A stretch of DNA of 64,000 nt, taken from Hamiltosporidium tvaerminnensis. Taxonomy: Eukaryota > Microsporidia > Dubosqiidae. Positions 62,800 through 64,000 of this stretch are shown here, in pieces. The position numbers and the translations under genes were made by a program. The notes under the pieces are model-generated. The model searched no databases. It was not told the origin of the DNA and saw only the letters and a program-made list of their open reading frames with translations. The stretch spans positions 1,398,501-1,462,500 of the forward strand of contig JAKIMF020000005.1 of assembly GCA_022605425.2 (NCBI GenBank), written 5' to 3'. Position 1 is the first letter of the stretch; each line of letters starts with the position of its first letter.

Positions 62800-64000
62800 A
62801 TAAATAAATCGTAGAAATTACCCATTTATTCAAAAGACCGGAATTTTTCATAAGATCAGAGTCATTTATATATCATAACTATTGGTGTGCAGTTATAGAA
62901 AAAAAAATGAAAGCGATAGTTTAACTAAAAAAGTATTATGATTAATGCTAAACTATAATTATTGGTTTTTTATTGGGTATAAGTTTAAACAAAACAAAAT
63001 TGTCTATGAATATAATTTTAATATCGTAATTTACTCGAAGATTTGCGAATAGCTAAATCTGTATTTAAAGATAACTTTTGGTCTCGGAGTTTATGAAACA
63101 GGTGTGTCTGTTATTTGTAAAATTATTTATAAATTCAACTAAGTGCTCGAATTTAATTTTTCCGTTAAATCCGATCGCATAAAATCTCATGAGTTTTTAT
63201 ACATTTCTTGAATCCCATAGGAGCTAAAGATTAAATAATCTTATATACTCTTTTCATAATACTAATCAGCTTAGGTAGTGTAAAATGTATAAATTTGCTG
63301 CTATTTTTTTAAAAAATATATTTAGTATTGTGCAACAGTTATTTTGTTCTAAACTAGGTTAAATCTTTATACAGTTGATTAGGTAATAGAAGTTTAATAA
63401 TAAGATAGTGCTAAGTCACACTTAGAGGATACCAAAACTTAAAAAATCCAAGATTAATCATACCTATTAAAGTTTTGAATGTCTAATTGTGTTCTTTTTA
63501 CATTTTAAGTGTACAAATCATAATTTGAAAATATTATATTGGAACCAACAAACTCAATCAAAAATTTTATTTAGTAAATTAGAATAGACGTCTACTTTCC
63601 CAAACATACTTTATTTTTTTATATTATAATATAATATTCGTTTATAAATACATTTTGAAATCAATGTATCAACGATTCTAGTATATTACTTTATTCAAAT
63701 GAATTTCTGAAAAGTTTGAAAATTAATTCGTAGCGTTGCATATAAACAAGAAATATATATATTAGGCATATGTAAAAAACGAGTATTTAATTTAGTTTGA
63801 AATAAACAAATATATTTAAGATTTACCTATTTTTAAAATAAAATTAAAATATCAAATAAAATATTCAATAATTCAAATATTTTTTGTATTGTATGTACGA
63901 CTTCATAAACAAGTTTAACACCGAAACTAAACAAAATTAAACTATTTTAAGAATTATTTGTAGAATTTTGTTTGAACAAAAGAATAGGTTAAGAAAATTA
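62800..64000 (+). repeat. R1 copy E, cut by the window end
   Basis: It is colinear with 45,815-47,015 at an offset of about 16.98 kb: atttatatatcataa (about 62,866), gagtttttatacatttcttgaatccc (about 63,191, in part), gataagatagtgctaagt (about 63,399, in part), gaatttctgaaaagtttgaaa (about 63,701, in part) and aaaaaacgagtatttaattt (about 63,774). It lies head-to-tail after copy C. Confidence 0.8.

Larger units (their letters stand above)
52950..62800 (+). repeat. R unit copy C, complete, carrying the retrotransposon
   Basis: R1 starts near 52,950 (tcaatcat...cactcatatatcat about 53,017-53,038), is split by the element at 53,191-57,005, and resumes with gaaataggcaaatgcgcc (about 57,038), cagcttggatagttt (about 57,258), paired arms, and the 26-mer at 58,820-58,845. 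R2 follows (colinear with 2,500-3,900), then R3 (60,300-62,760). Without the insertion the unit is about 6.0 kb, which is the best estimate of full unit length. The next unit begins directly after it. Confidence 0.8.

Overview
This 64 kb window is very AT-rich (roughly 80% by eye) and almost empty of genes. The only convincing gene is an intact 1,253-codon reading frame on the + strand at 53,192-56,953. It encodes a non-LTR retrotransposon protein of the R2/R4 type: reverse transcriptase, then a CCHC zinc knuckle, then a restriction-like endonuclease. I found no tRNA, rRNA, operon or bacterial-style gene packing. A compact eukaryote with a swollen, AT-rich, gene-poor genome fits best. My leading guess is a microsporidian, where R2/R4-like elements and genomes like this are known. 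This is inference, and other AT-rich protists or early-diverging fungi are possible.

Layout. Most of the window is an old, heavily mutated head-to-tail family of units, about 6 kb each, here called the R unit (modules R1, R2, R3). All recognised copies face the same way. Traces lie at 361-4,600; 9,480-12,230 (R3) with 13,780-14,260 (R1); 22,320-24,870; 43,300-47,900; 51,500-52,400; 52,950-62,800; and 62,800 to the window end. R1 carries a paired-arm (stem-like) element and a 26-bp block that stay conserved while the surroundings drift.

The centre (24.9-39.4 kb) is a satellite domain. Two arrays of a nucleosome-length repeat of about 190 bp (24,900-29,270 and 35,740-39,420, same orientation) flank a 4.7 kb featureless AT-rich segment and a 1.7 kb minisatellite built on GGGTGTTA (33,990-35,690).

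The retrotransposon sits inside the R1 module of the copy at 52,950-62,800. It is bounded by a 12-bp direct repeat (53,179-53,190 and 56,994-57,005). Two other R1 copies (junctions near 600 and 22,550) read straight through the same point and act as empty sites. The element is therefore a comparatively young insertion of about 3.8 kb into an older repeat. Its ATG lies one base after the left duplication, so it has essentially no 5' UTR. Its 3' UTR is 40 nt and holds a perfect 16-bp palindrome.

Elsewhere I see only decayed coding-like fragments (notably 19,990-20,524), short minisatellites and unremarkable AT-rich DNA. With stop codons this frequent, open frames of 60-110 codons are expected by chance, so I have not called them genes. 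Repeat boundaries and identities were judged by eye and are approximate.
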